Shown: piece after piece, positions 1 to 8,059 of the stretch
How positions within the stretch are numbered: position 1 is the stretch's first letter
Layout: every line of letters begins with the position of its first letter
NCBI GenBank assembly: GCA_964493245.1
Contig: CAZBNB010000015.1
Location: 1-63,332, forward strand
Direction: 5' to 3'
Length of the DNA stretch: 63,332 nucleotides
From: CAZBNB01 sp964493245
GTDB lineage: Bacteria > Pseudomonadota > Gammaproteobacteria > Legionellales > Legionellaceae
Made by a program: the position numbers and the translations under genes
The notes under the pieces: generated by a model
Database searches by the model: none
Told to the model about the DNA's origin: nothing
The model's input: only the letters and a program-made list of their open reading frames with translations

Positions 1-42
1 CAGTTGAGATTTAATTATCTCTTAACTGGGTGTGTTCATCTA

Positions 43-1317
43 TTAAATCACGTCACTGCCGTCTATTACATTAAAGCCCGCAATTATTTCACTCCACGAA
101 TGCCAGGCTATTTTTTGCTCTTTCGCATAAACAGCTCTCTGATATGTAGCAATTAACTTATTGAGCGGTTGATGGTTTAACATACGTTCAATGACATGAG
201 GCTCTGTTTTTAAATGCTCCCCCCAACCTGTGGCAGCGGAGCGTCTTAAGTCATGGATGCTAAAGGAATCTATTTCTAAAAGACTGCTTTGCTCTTTTTT
301 CTTTTTACTGCCACTAGATAAACCTCGTAATTTAGCGATAGCACCGGTTAATGTATCAGCATGGATGTGTCTTGCAGAGGAGCCACGAGCACTACAAAAA
401 ACAAACGGAGTTTGTCCTGATATAGGAATCAATGCCTGAATGAGACTAATTGCGAGATTAGAAAGATAAATACGGTGAGACTGACGGTTTTTTGTTCTCT
501 CTGAGGGCAATATCCAAACACCATGATCAAGATCAAGCTCACTCCACTGCATAGCAGCTACTTCACCTCGTCGTGCTCCAGTTAACATCAATAATTTAAT
601 AGCCGTTGTAATAACTAGGGACAATGAAGTGCTGCTCGCTTGGTCTAATACGAGCCATAATTGCTTCAACTCTGCTAAGGATAGCACTCTATCTCTTGGA
701 CGAGCAGCCGTTGCTGCAAAGTCTTTAGGGCGCAATGTTCTCGCTGGATTTTGCTCAACTAAATTACGGGTTAACCCATAGTCCAACATGAGATTCAACG
801 TAGTTAACGCTTTTCGAGTTTCCTCTCGAATACCTTTACGCATCATCGCATCTAATACAGCAGCTAAATGCACACGCGCAATATCACGCGCCAGTAACTT
901 ACCGAGCGAGCTTTTTAGATGAAGACGCCAACGGTCTTCATGGCTCTTCATCCATTTAACCGTTACCCTATCGGCAGACTTCTCAAAATCAATCCAATTC
1001 TCAAACAGTTTTTGCATCGTAATAGCTTGTGCATTTTCGGCGATAGCAGCGGCTTTTGCAGAACGAGGGTCGATACCTGATGCAACGTACTTTTTCAGCT
1101 CAATCACCTGTTGGCGTGCACTTTCGATTGAAACATCTTTTATTGAACCTAGAGTCATCTTAGTTAAACGACGCTCACCTGGTAAACTAAAAATATAAAC
1201 CCAGCTTTTAGCACCGCTCGGACGAACTCGCAAAAACAACCCATTACCATCGTGTTTTTTGTATTCCTTGTCTTTAGGCAGAGCCTCTTTTATATCTTTT
1301 TTCTTTAAATTACTCAT
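43..1317 (-). CDS. Tyrosine recombinase (island/prophage integrase, DUF4102 type)
   Basis: This is a P4-like site-specific integrase of normal length (about 424 aa). The N-terminal part, about residues 5-90, fits the arm-type DNA-binding domain with its NGLFLRVRPSGAKSW motif. The C-terminal catalytic domain shows the first arginine in TGARRGEVAAMQW, the HDLRR box and the nucleophilic tyrosine in LIATYQRAVY, so it appears intact. The ATG at 1317 is preferred over upstream starts because family members begin just before the LPKDKEYKKHDGNG stretch. Two palindromes lie directly upstream and may control it. A tRNA-Arg 3' fragment at 2766-2811 is a credible attachment-site product of this enzyme or a relative. 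Confidence 0.93.
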   Translation of the reverse strand: MSNLKKKDIKEALPKDKEYKKHDGNGLFLRVRPSGAKSWVYIFSLPGERRLTKMTLGSIKDVSIESARQQVIELKKYVASGIDPRSAKAAAIAENAQAITMQKLFENWIDFEKSADRVTVKWMKSHEDRWRLHLKSSLGKLLARDIARVHLAAVLDAMMRKGIREETRKALTTLNLMLDYGLTRNLVEQNPARTLRPKDFAATAARPRDRVLSLAELKQLWLVLDQASSTSLSLVITTAIKLLMLTGARRGEVAAMQWSELDLDHGVWILPSERTKNRQSHRIYLSNLAISLIQALIPISGQTPFVFCSARGSSARHIHADTLTGAIAKLRGLSSGSKKKKEQSSLLEIDSFSIHDLRRSAATGWGEHLKTEPHVIERMLNHQPLNKLIATYQRAVYAKEQKIAWHSWSEIIAGFNVIDGSDVI

Positions 1318-1337
1318 ACTCACATCAAGTTGTAATT

Positions 1338-1380
1338 GTGCAACGCTACGTTGCATAATTAGTGCAGACGACATCTGCAC
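1338..1380. promoter_or_regulatory. Two palindromes upstream of the integrase gene
   Basis: GCAACG-CTA-CGTTGC (1340-1354) and GTGCAGA-CGACA-TCTGCAC (1362-1380) are perfect inverted repeats in the gap between the integrase start and the stop of the nuclease gene. The first, with its flanks (1338-1361), recurs with 22 of 24 bases matching at 4242-4265 behind the fic gene. A repressor or integrase-accessory binding role is inferred only. Confidence 0.4.
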
Positions 1381-1386
1381 AATTCA

Positions 1387-2532
1387 TCAATTTTTATTTT
1401 CGTTAACTTCAGCACTTAACTCAGCAACTGTTTTCTGAAGAAAAGCTTCCATCTCAGCTTGAGGAGGCAGTTGTAACTGATAACGAGAAACAAATAAGCT
1501 ATTATTCATGCCAGCAAGAGCAAATTTCACCATTTCATGATTTTTTTGTGTACATAATAGAATACCTATTGGTGGCTGGTCTCCTTCTGTCATTTGATAT
1601 TCTTTGTAATAGCCCACATACGAGTTCAGTTGACCCAAATTTTCATGACGAAATGCATTGTTTTTCAATTCAATAAGAATGTGGCATTTAAGAATACGAT
1701 GATAAAATACTAAATCGATGAAGCAATGCTCTCCTCCAATGGTGATTCTCTTCTGCCTTGCCTCCAGACAAAAACCATGCCCCATCTCTAATAAAAATGC
1801 TTGTAGCTTATCAAGCAGCGCATCTTCAAGCCTTCGCTCAGTGACTACATCATGTTGCTTTAAACCAAGAAACTCAAAAACGTATGTATCTCGAATAATA
1901 TGTTGAGGCTGATTTTTTTCAGCTTGTTTGTGAGCAAGACTCGCCAAGGTGTTTTTGTCTTTTGACAGGCTACTTCTCTCAAAATACTGTGTTGCTATTT
2001 GACGCCTTAATTCACGCACTGACCAATTTCCACGAAGTGTTTCTACTTCATAGAATAAACGTTGTAATGCATCTTCTATTTGAATAAGCTCAACAAAATG
2101 CGAAAAAGATAATCGCTCAAGCAAAAGGCGCGAATCCACGTTATTAATATTCTTTTTCAATTCGGGAGTCAGTGTCTCCCGAATCTCTGGGAGGACTATT
2201 TTTGAGCCCGAAGGCAATGATTCCAAAACGGGAGACAGTGTCTCCCGAATTTGAGGATAGCATGTATAAAATTGGCGAAGACGCCTTAATTCTCTAATAT
2301 CCATGCGTTTAAAACCATTTTTAGCCAGTTGCTCAGAAAGATTATTCAGCAAGTAGTCGCCATAATTTGCTCTATCAGAACCCTGCTGCTCGTATTCGAC
2401 AATGTAATACCCAATTAACCAATTTCGAACAGTTAAACAAATATTCACTGCTTTGTTGGCTTGAGTGACAAAGGTTTCATGAGTGGTTTGGATGACACGA
2501 ACTAATCCATCAAAGTTCATAAGACTGCTCAT
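1387..2532 (-). CDS. YhcG/DUF1016-family PD-(D/E)XK nuclease
   Basis: The N-terminal DUF1016 helical region (about residues 5-200) carries the WLIGYYIVEYEQ and NWSVRELRRQI signatures. The C-terminal nuclease domain (about 215-370) shows the ITIGGEHCFIDLVFYHR segment followed by CHILIELKN, which supplies the D and E-x-K residues of the restriction-like fold. Members occur in islands and next to restriction or defence genes; the exact substrate is not established. The ATG at 2532 has a good AAGGAG Shine-Dalgarno. A linker in the middle contains a duplicated IRETL(S/T)P element encoded by two hairpin-forming DNA repeats, which is unusual. It probably travels with the adjacent integrase. Confidence 0.88.
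   Translation of the reverse strand: MSSLMNFDGLVRVIQTTHETFVTQANKAVNICLTVRNWLIGYYIVEYEQQGSDRANYGDYLLNNLSEQLAKNGFKRMDIRELRRLRQFYTCYPQIRETLSPVLESLPSGSKIVLPEIRETLTPELKKNINNVDSRLLLERLSFSHFVELIQIEDALQRLFYEVETLRGNWSVRELRRQIATQYFERSSLSKDKNTLASLAHKQAEKNQPQHIIRDTYVFEFLGLKQHDVVTERRLEDALLDKLQAFLLEMGHGFCLEARQKRITIGGEHCFIDLVFYHRILKCHILIELKNNAFRHENLGQLNSYVGYYKEYQMTEGDQPPIGILLCTQKNHEMVKFALAGMNNSLFVSRYQLQLPPQAEMEAFLQKTVAELSAEVNENKN
2163..2247. repeat. Duplicated palindrome inside the nuclease gene
   Basis: CGGGAGTCAGTGTCTCCCG (2163-2181) and CGGGAGACAGTGTCTCCCG (2229-2247) are near-identical palindromes inside the coding region. They encode the repeated peptide IRETL(S/T)P and keep the frame open. Confidence 0.8.
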
Positions 2533-2765
2533 TTATAAAATCTCCTTTTTTAAATCAGTCAACAAGCGGTTGACCAATTGCGACTTGGCATGCTTCTATC
2601 CATAAATAGTTGAGTTCGTTAAAAACGGGGACCTACATGGGGGCCTAAAAACAAATAGACGGCGCTTGATCTTACTAGACGAAAATGGACAAAGCAATCA
2701 ATAATAACGTGGATTTTAAAAGATATTTAGATTATATTGGACAACCTTAGATAATAATTATTACG

Positions 2766-2811
2766 CCTCCTAAGGGGCAGGTCGCAAGTTCGAATCTTGC
2801 CTGGGACGCCA
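2766..2811 (+). repeat. tRNA-Arg(CCT) 3'-end fragment, attachment-site scar 1
   Basis: Forty-six bases match the 3' part of a tRNA-Arg with anticodon CCT, from the anticodon loop (CTCCTAA) through the T arm (GCAAGTTCGAATCTTGC) to an encoded CCA. No 5' half precedes it, so it is not a tRNA gene. Such 3' fragments are what tyrosine integrases leave after integrating into a tRNA. The copy at 12521-12566 differs at two positions, and a shorter copy lies at 10983-11005. Confidence 0.85.
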
Positions 2812-3033
2812 GTTAAATCAGTTACAAAATTTGCCAGGGGGCGCATTCTAGCTCCAAGTGCAAATATAATTTTCGGGATAACCACAGGGATAACCAAATT
2901 AATTGCTAGGCTTCTAAAGTAAATTAAATGGCGCATCCAACTATACTGTTTCAGTAATGTTTAATAGAATAAACAACTTCTTTAGTTACAAATAATATGA
3001 AACAAATGAATCCCTTACTTAAAGGAACAATCC

Positions 3034-4137
3034 ATGCGCCCTTATGAACCAGCCACATTGCCAGTAGTAAACTTAGATTATCAAATGCTTTTTGCTGTGG
3101 TTGGCAACGCTAATGCAGAATTGGCTCGATATGATGGATTACTTCAAGGAATTGTTAATCCTTCCGTTATGCTTTCACCTTTAACTAATGAAGAAGCTGT
3201 ACTTTCCTCAAAAATCGAAGGTACTCAAGCTACGGTTGATGAGGTATTGGAACAAGAAGCTGGATTGCTAAAAGAAGGAGAAAAATTCAAAGATATTCAA
3301 GAAATTGTTAACTATCGTGAAGCATTACGGTCAGCACATTATTATCTTGAGGAGCGGCCTCTTAGTTTATCTTTTGTTAGAGAACTCCATAAGATTTTAT
3401 TGAATAGTGTGCGAGGACAAGACAAAACTCCCGGTGAATTCCGCAAGGATCAAAACTGGATTGGCAAAGCCGGGTGTTCGATGGATCAGGCTTCTTTTGT
3501 GCCTCCTTCCCCGCTACAACTACAAACATATCTGGAAGCATGGCAAAAGTATGTTGAATCTAATGATATTGATTTGCTACTACAAGCCGCTGTTGTGCAT
3601 GCTCAATTTGAATTATTACATCCATTTAAAGACGGGAATGGACGTATAGGCCGTATTCTTATTCCTCTTTTCCTTTATCAAAAAAAGAAATTGTCACAAC
3701 CTATGTTCTATTTAAGTGCCTACTTAGAAAATCATCGTGAAGAATACTACCAACGCTTAAAAAATATTTCTCAAGATGGTGACTGGAATGGATGGATTGC
3801 ATTTTTCTTACAGGCAATTACTGAGCAGGCAAAGATCAATAGTTTGAAAGTTAAAGCGATTATGGAGCTATATGCCGATATGAAGACTAGTATTTATGAT
3901 ATCACCCACTCCCAGTATACTATCCACCTTCTTGACGCTATTTTTGATCGACCAATTTTTGATACAACCGATTTCATTACTCGTTCTAAAATTAATAAAA
4001 AAACAGCGATGGCTTTACTTAAGCAACTGAAGGATCAAAAGATTTTATCTGTTTTGCGAGAAGGAAGTGGCCGTAAAGCCTCTGTTTTATGCTTTCCTAA
4101 ACTCCTTAATATCGCAGAAGGTAAGGAAATAATGTAG
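3034..4137 (+). CDS. Fic family protein (probable AMP-transferase, class II)
   Basis: The Fic catalytic motif is complete, HPFKDGNGRIGR from His196, so transfer of AMP from ATP to a protein hydroxyl is expected. The N-terminal part contains the inhibitory-helix motif SSKIEG (Ser58 to Gly63), whose glutamate normally blocks ATP gamma-phosphate binding; this places it among self-inhibited class II Fic proteins. A C-terminal winged-helix-like region (about 300-360, with SKINKKTAMALLKQLKDQKIL) may bind DNA. The ATG at 3034 has an AAAGGA ribosome-binding site. It lies alone between a tRNA scar and the hicAB cassette, in cargo-like context. Its target is unknown. Confidence 0.92.
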   Translation: MRPYEPATLPVVNLDYQMLFAVVGNANAELARYDGLLQGIVNPSVMLSPLTNEEAVLSSKIEGTQATVDEVLEQEAGLLKEGEKFKDIQEIVNYREALRSAHYYLEERPLSLSFVRELHKILLNSVRGQDKTPGEFRKDQNWIGKAGCSMDQASFVPPSPLQLQTYLEAWQKYVESNDIDLLLQAAVVHAQFELLHPFKDGNGRIGRILIPLFLYQKKKLSQPMFYLSAYLENHREEYYQRLKNISQDGDWNGWIAFFLQAITEQAKINSLKVKAIMELYADMKTSIYDITHSQYTIHLLDAIFDRPIFDTTDFITRSKINKKTAMALLKQLKDQKILSVLREGSGRKASVLCFPKLLNIAEGKEIM

Positions 4138-4736
4138 TTGTGTCACCTCTGTGAGACTCTAACTTTCTTGTGTCTTGAATTAATCGATTTAGGTTACACA
4201 AATCAATTTGCGTCTTACTAGCGGGACACAAATAAGAATTAGTGCAACGCAACGTTGCATAATTTAACAAAATAGGTATGGGGGCGTTTAAAGGCTATCC
4301 TGTAACTATTATGAAAACAGCGTTGTGAGCTACCATAGGCGTGTGAGAAAAATCGATGAAAATAAAACAGAGGATTGCTACTTATAATACAATTGCTACC
4401 CAGTTAGGCTTGCTAAGCAACAAGCAGTTATTGGTAATCCTCCCAAAAAATAACTGATGTCAAAAGTAGAATTTTCTCGTAACCTATGCACAGACTTGAA
4501 ATCACCAATTATTTGTTTAAGACGCATATAGCCCGCTAAAGGTATGATTGCCATTTCTATTTATCTCCAAGTGTTAAAACGTCAATTGGGACATAAATGA
4601 ACGAGATAAAAAATATGAAACAGTTATACCCGTTTTTCTAATAATGGGTGGGTAGGTTTTATAAAACCCTTGTCGTATATGGCTTTGAATGGGTGGTATA
4701 GTTATTTTGAAAATAATTTACTTCGTAACCATCAAA
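4138..4736. other. Gene-free stretch after fic
   Basis: I see no convincing gene in these 600 bases. The palindrome GCAACG-CAA-CGTTGC at 4244-4258 matches the one upstream of the integrase (1340-1354), with shared flanks to GCATAATT. The remainder is AT-rich, with stop codons in all frames I followed, and looks like decayed DNA. Confidence 0.5.
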
Positions 4737-4768
4737 GTATTGAAAAGCAATTTTCCAATGATTTTTTT

Positions 4769-4833
4769 GCAACTGAATATAGTTGCGTTAAATTTAATAT
4801 GCATCTATAATTTGTGTAACTAAAATTAGTTGC
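4769..4833 (+). promoter_or_regulatory. hicAB promoter with two operator palindromes (copy 1)
   Basis: A -35 TTGCGT (4783-4788) and a consensus -10 TATAAT (4806-4811) are 17 bases apart. The palindrome GCAACT-GAATAT-AGTTGC (4769-4786) overlaps the -35 box, and GTAACT-AAAATT-AGTTGC (4816-4833) lies just after the -10. Two similarly spaced sites bracketing the promoter are what one expects for autorepression by a HicB-type antitoxin; binding itself is inferred. Confidence 0.7.
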
Positions 4834-4839
4834 TTAATC

Positions 4840-5094
4840 ATGACAAAAATAGACAAACTTAAAACAAGATTTTTAAGTAAACCAAATAATTTTAAATGGG
4901 ATGAGTTAAAAACATTACTCAGTGGATTAGGATATGAAGAATACAACGCTGGCAAAACGAGCGGTTCTCGTGTTCGCTTTATTCATCAAAATCATAGTGA
5001 CATCATGATGCATAAACCACACCCAAGACCCGAATTAAAAGCGTATCAAATTCGACAAATTATTGAACAGTTAAAAAAGGAAGGGCTTTTATGA
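4840..5094 (+). CDS. hicA: HicA family toxin, copy 1
   Basis: At 84 aa this matches HicA mRNA interferases, which cleave mRNA and are held inactive by HicB. The fold signature SGLGYEEYNAGKTSGSRVRF is followed by a conserved C-terminal helix, KAYQIRQIIEQLKKEGLL. The usual catalytic GSH motif reads GSR here, a variant seen in part of the family, so catalytic strength cannot be judged from sequence. The stop overlaps the hicB start by four bases (ATGA), indicating translational coupling. It is preceded by a self-regulating promoter. An identical protein is encoded at 16967-17221. Confidence 0.92.
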   Translation: MTKIDKLKTRFLSKPNNFKWDELKTLLSGLGYEEYNAGKTSGSRVRFIHQNHSDIMMHKPHPRPELKAYQIRQIIEQLKKEGLL

Positions 5095-5435
5095 AAAATA
5101 TGATGAGATATAAAGGCTACTACGGCTCCGTTAACTTTGATGCTGACGATTTAATATTTTATGGAAAATTAGAATTTATTAATGCCCTGGTAAGCTATGA
5201 AGGTGAAACAGCTAAAGAAATAGATGCTGCTTTTAAGGAGGCTGTTAATGACTATCTTGATACCTGCAGCGTCAGAGAAGTTGAGCCGGAAAAACCATTT
5301 AAAGGTTCATTAAATATTCGTATTGGGCGTGAGCTACACGAAAGAGCGGCTCTTATTGCAAAAGAAATTGGATGTTCCAGTTTAAATGAATTCATTAAAC
5401 AGGCTCTGGATCATGAAATTGAGAGATTTGCTTGA
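5091..5435 (+). CDS. hicB: HicB family antitoxin, copy 1
   Basis: This 114-aa protein has the HicB N-terminal fold (YKGYYGSVNFDADDLIFYGK, then the ETAKEIDAAFKEAVNDYL helix) and a C-terminal ribbon-helix-helix-like DNA-binding end (GSLNIRIGRELHERAALIA to LNEFIKQALDHEIE). It should neutralise HicA and repress the operon through the two palindromes upstream. It differs from copy 2 at four residues: Val/Ile in NAL(V/I)SYEG, Glu/Gly in AAFK(E/G), Lys/Arg in EPE(K/R)P and Arg/Lys in HE(R/K)AAL. Confidence 0.92.
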   Translation: MKNMMRYKGYYGSVNFDADDLIFYGKLEFINALVSYEGETAKEIDAAFKEAVNDYLDTCSVREVEPEKPFKGSLNIRIGRELHERAALIAKEIGCSSLNEFIKQALDHEIERFA

Positions 5436-5526
5436 GGGTGAGCCTTTCAATATACAGCTCAAAACTCTAGTTAACTTCTGATCGAGGTTTTCCACCAAGC
5501 TTACATTTATCTGGGTTAACCATAAC

Positions 5527-5976
5527 TGATCTTGCCCGGGAAAATCGGACACTTTGCTAAGCCACTTTTTTGATCTCAAAGGATGCGGGTGATTTATAAC
5601 CAAGCATCGAATGAAGTCGCTTTCGATTGTAGTAAATTTCAATATATTCGAACACATGTTTTTTAATACAATCACGTGTTGCAAATCGTTCTCGGTAACG
5701 AGCTAGTTCTGCTTGTTGAAGTTTTTGGTTTTCTAAGGAATTACCACCTTGTTTCCGTTGTGCACGCCACGAGTACAAAAGCGATTCGGCTAAACCAAGA
5801 TCTGTGGCCACTTGAGGTACGCTTTCTTTATCTGCGCGCTCTAAAGCCTGATCTTTAAATTGAGGGCTATATTTCTTTCTGGTTATTTTTTGTTCTAAAT
5901 CATTATTGTTCATTGTTCACCTCTGCTTAAGATTTTACTCTCTTAGCAGGGTGTCCGACAAATCAGGGCAGGATCA
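5527..5976. mobile_element. Internally deleted IS3-family element
   Basis: Imperfect terminal inverted repeats TGATCTTGCCCGG...TCGGACAC (left, from 5527) and GTGTCCGA...GGGCAGGATCA (right, to 5976) bound a 450-base unit with the TG...CA ends typical of IS3 elements. Only the two ends of the transposase region remain inside. I could not find a clear target duplication. It may still be moved in trans by a full-length relative. Confidence 0.75.
5557..5913 (-). pseudogene. IS3 transposase: OrfA joined to the OrfB C-terminus by deletion
   Basis: The first part, to about residue 75, is an OrfA helix-turn-helix protein (KYSPQFKDQALERA, then LGLAESLLYSWRAQRKQGG). It then jumps to the last 40 residues of an IS3 OrfB integrase (KKHVFEYIEIYYNRKRLHS, then LGYKSPASFE). 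The DDE catalytic core, several hundred residues, is missing although the frame stays open across the junction. It is therefore transposase-dead but may still bind its own ends. Confidence 0.88.
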
Positions 5977-6007
5977 TCATTTGATATTTCCCTCAATATT
6001 ATTGTTT

Positions 6008-7024
6008 TTATAGGAGTTTATCCAGGTAGTGTAACAGCATAATTTCAAACCTTTTTTTATCTACTTGGGTTACTACATATACTTTGTTTTTTTCTTTGGG
6101 ATCAATCACGGTTGCTCCAGATTTTATTTCTGGAGATAATATTACTTTTATGTGTTGTGTTTTAAAATGAGCAATTGAATCATCGCTAGCAATAACAGCA
6201 GCTAGAGGATCCCAGAAATACCAGTAATGTTTATGGATCATATTGATATTATTTTTAAGTAAAACAAAAACAAAATTTGCAGCAGGACTTTTGTGACGTT
6301 GTTTAATTGCATTGTAAAAATTCATATCAATGGGTAATTGATTGGTAATATCTAGCGGTACAAGCACCACTGGAATTTTTTGGCTAAGTACAATCTGTGC
6401 AGCTAATGGATCAATGTAAATATTCCACTCTGCAGTTAGATTATCTGACTTTGGATCAATAGCAGAGATATTTCCGATAGTTTGTATTGCACCTCCCATG
6501 ATATAAATCGCGCGGATTTTTTTCTTAATTTGCGGTGCTTTTTGCAATGCTTGAGCAATATTAGTCAGTGGACCTATTGCTAGTATAGTAACTGGCGCAG
6601 AAGCATTCTGGATCGTTTTAATCATCAAATCCACTGCGTTAAATTTGGAATTGAGTTGTGAGTATGGTAACAATTGGGCTGCACCAGCAAGTGTATCGGA
6701 CTCTTCCAATATCTTATCTGGAAAATGGTGATTACCGCTCAATGGTTTTTCTTGGCCACAAGCAACGGGTATTAAAGGTTGCTTCATCATCAATAATAAT
6801 CCTAATGTATTATTCAGAGCGGGTTGACAATGGGCATTACCATCACTTTCAATTGTAATGGCTTGAATTTGAATCTGGGGGTATTGTAATAAATATAAGA
6901 TTGCCACAACATCATCAACCCCTACATCGGTGTCTATTATGAACGGTCTTTGAGCATAGATCGAAGCTGTAGATAATAAATAAATTAATGAGCCGAATAG
7001 TGTGTTTTTTAAGGCTAATAACAT
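6008..7024 (-). CDS. Secreted inosine-uridine-type nucleoside hydrolase
   Basis: The N-terminus is a signal peptide ending near AQRP, followed by the family's calcium- and ribose-binding motif DTDVGVDDVVA (Asp31 to Asp38). Further family blocks are ILAIGPLTNIAQAL and IYIMGGAI. The enzyme cleaves the N-glycosidic bond of ribonucleosides, here presumably in the periplasm, for nucleoside scavenging. It is the last gene of a minus-strand run: kinase, esterase-like protein, S41 peptidase-like protein, nucleoside hydrolase, with a 51-base gap before it. The substrate base preference cannot be read from sequence. Confidence 0.9.
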   Translation of the reverse strand: MLLALKNTLFGSLIYLLSTASIYAQRPFIIDTDVGVDDVVAILYLLQYPQIQIQAITIESDGNAHCQPALNNTLGLLLMMKQPLIPVACGQEKPLSGNHHFPDKILEESDTLAGAAQLLPYSQLNSKFNAVDLMIKTIQNASAPVTILAIGPLTNIAQALQKAPQIKKKIRAIYIMGGAIQTIGNISAIDPKSDNLTAEWNIYIDPLAAQIVLSQKIPVVLVPLDITNQLPIDMNFYNAIKQRHKSPAANFVFVLLKNNINMIHKHYWYFWDPLAAVIASDDSIAHFKTQHIKVILSPEIKSGATVIDPKEKNKVYVVTQVDKKRFEIMLLHYLDKLL

Positions 7025-7075
7025 GGTTCAAATTCCTATATAAATTCTAATCCAATGTAAGCATAAAAAGGAAGC

Positions 7076-8059
7076 TCAATTTTTTTCATTGATAATCAGG
7101 AGTTTCTTGGCTTCATCAATTGGATCAACTGTCGTATCAAACGCGATTGAAGGCTCAATTTTTTCGCTTAGGAGCGGCATATCATACTCATCCAGGTCAT
7201 TTGCAATGGTTAGCATATAATGACCTAATTGATTAGGTAATGGCATGAGTTCATTCCCGGTTGCTAAGCCATGTGTTGTTTGTCCAGCCAAAGTAATATG
7301 TGGTTGACGTTTTAAAGCCAATGTTAAAAATTCCGCACTACTACCTGTTTTTGATCCAATCAATACAATGGTTGGCAAAGTAATTGTACCTACCGAATAA
7401 GTATTTTGATACGTTAACAAAGGTACCCCATTGGAATAGAATGATTTTCCATTGAACGTTATCTTTTGTATTCGATCCTTCGGATCTGCTGCATAGTAAT
7501 AAAAACCACCTAAATCAGGATTGATCCAAAAATCACTCAGGCAAACTAACATAGGATACATATTGCCGCCCAAATTATTTTGCAAATTGATAATCCAGCC
7601 CTGCGTAACAGACGATTTTGCACGGTCGATATCTTGATGAAGCCGAATAAACAATGCCTCTGTCGGTGAATTATTTTCTGTAAATGTAGGAAAATTAATG
7701 ATTCCAATCCCGTCCTCGACTGTGACCGAAGTTAAATCCGAAATATTATTTTGATTATCTTTCTGTGAGGTCTCTGGTGTTAGCAAAAAACTATGATGAT
7801 CCCCAAGATCATTCAGTGCATCTTGTACTGCTATATAAAAGCTCTTTTTTGAAGTGAGTGGTAGTTTAAGTAATTGTGAATTTACATAACTACGCCAGTT
7901 ATTTTGATCCCAATCTCGATTTTTAATCGAGTACGTTTGTACATCATGTAAAAATTGACGAAAAAAATCATCATACATAGTCTGGTTTTGAGCAAAAGAC
8001 AGTGTTATGACGCTATATAGCGTGAGAAGCACAAAAAGCTTCTTCAATACATTCATCAT
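7076..8059 (-). CDS. Secreted S41 (C-terminal-processing) peptidase-like protein
   Basis: A signal peptide (to about residue 23) is followed by a helical region and then an S41-type catalytic core. The GWIINLQNNLGGN segment matches the family's 'R.N.GG' substrate loop, and VLIGSKTGSSAEFLTLAL contains the candidate nucleophilic serine. No PDZ domain is apparent, as in the shorter TSPc/retinol-binding-like members. Its start codon overlaps the stop of the upstream gene by four bases (ATGA), so the two are co-translated. Likely a periplasmic serine protease or a non-proteolytic relative; the substrate is unknown. Confidence 0.8.
   Translation of the reverse strand: MMNVLKKLFVLLTLYSVITLSFAQNQTMYDDFFRQFLHDVQTYSIKNRDWDQNNWRSYVNSQLLKLPLTSKKSFYIAVQDALNDLGDHHSFLLTPETSQKDNQNNISDLTSVTVEDGIGIINFPTFTENNSPTEALFIRLHQDIDRAKSSVTQGWIINLQNNLGGNMYPMLVCLSDFWINPDLGGFYYYAADPKDRIQKITFNGKSFYSNGVPLLTYQNTYSVGTITLPTIVLIGSKTGSSAEFLTLALKRQPHITLAGQTTHGLATGNELMPLPNQLGHYMLTIANDLDEYDMPLLSEKIEPSIAFDTTVDPIDEAKKLLIINEKN

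Larger units (their letters stand above)
4737..5448. repeat. hicAB duplication unit, copy 1
   Basis: This 712-base segment containing the hicAB promoter, hicA and hicB recurs at 16864-17575. The hicA half is identical base for base as far as I can read, while hicB differs at about 20 positions. The ends carry a weak inverted match (GAAAAGC on the left, GCCTTTC on the right); no target duplication is visible. Confidence 0.9.

Noticed and set aside
2766..2811. Functional tRNA-Arg gene
   Set aside because: Only the anticodon-loop-to-CCA part exists; D arm and 5' acceptor strand are missing here and at 12521.
2727..2936. Minus-strand reading frame containing GKIRTCDLPLRRR
   Set aside because: It is the translation of the tRNA-Arg fragment and flank, a common false protein call; no start signal or family.
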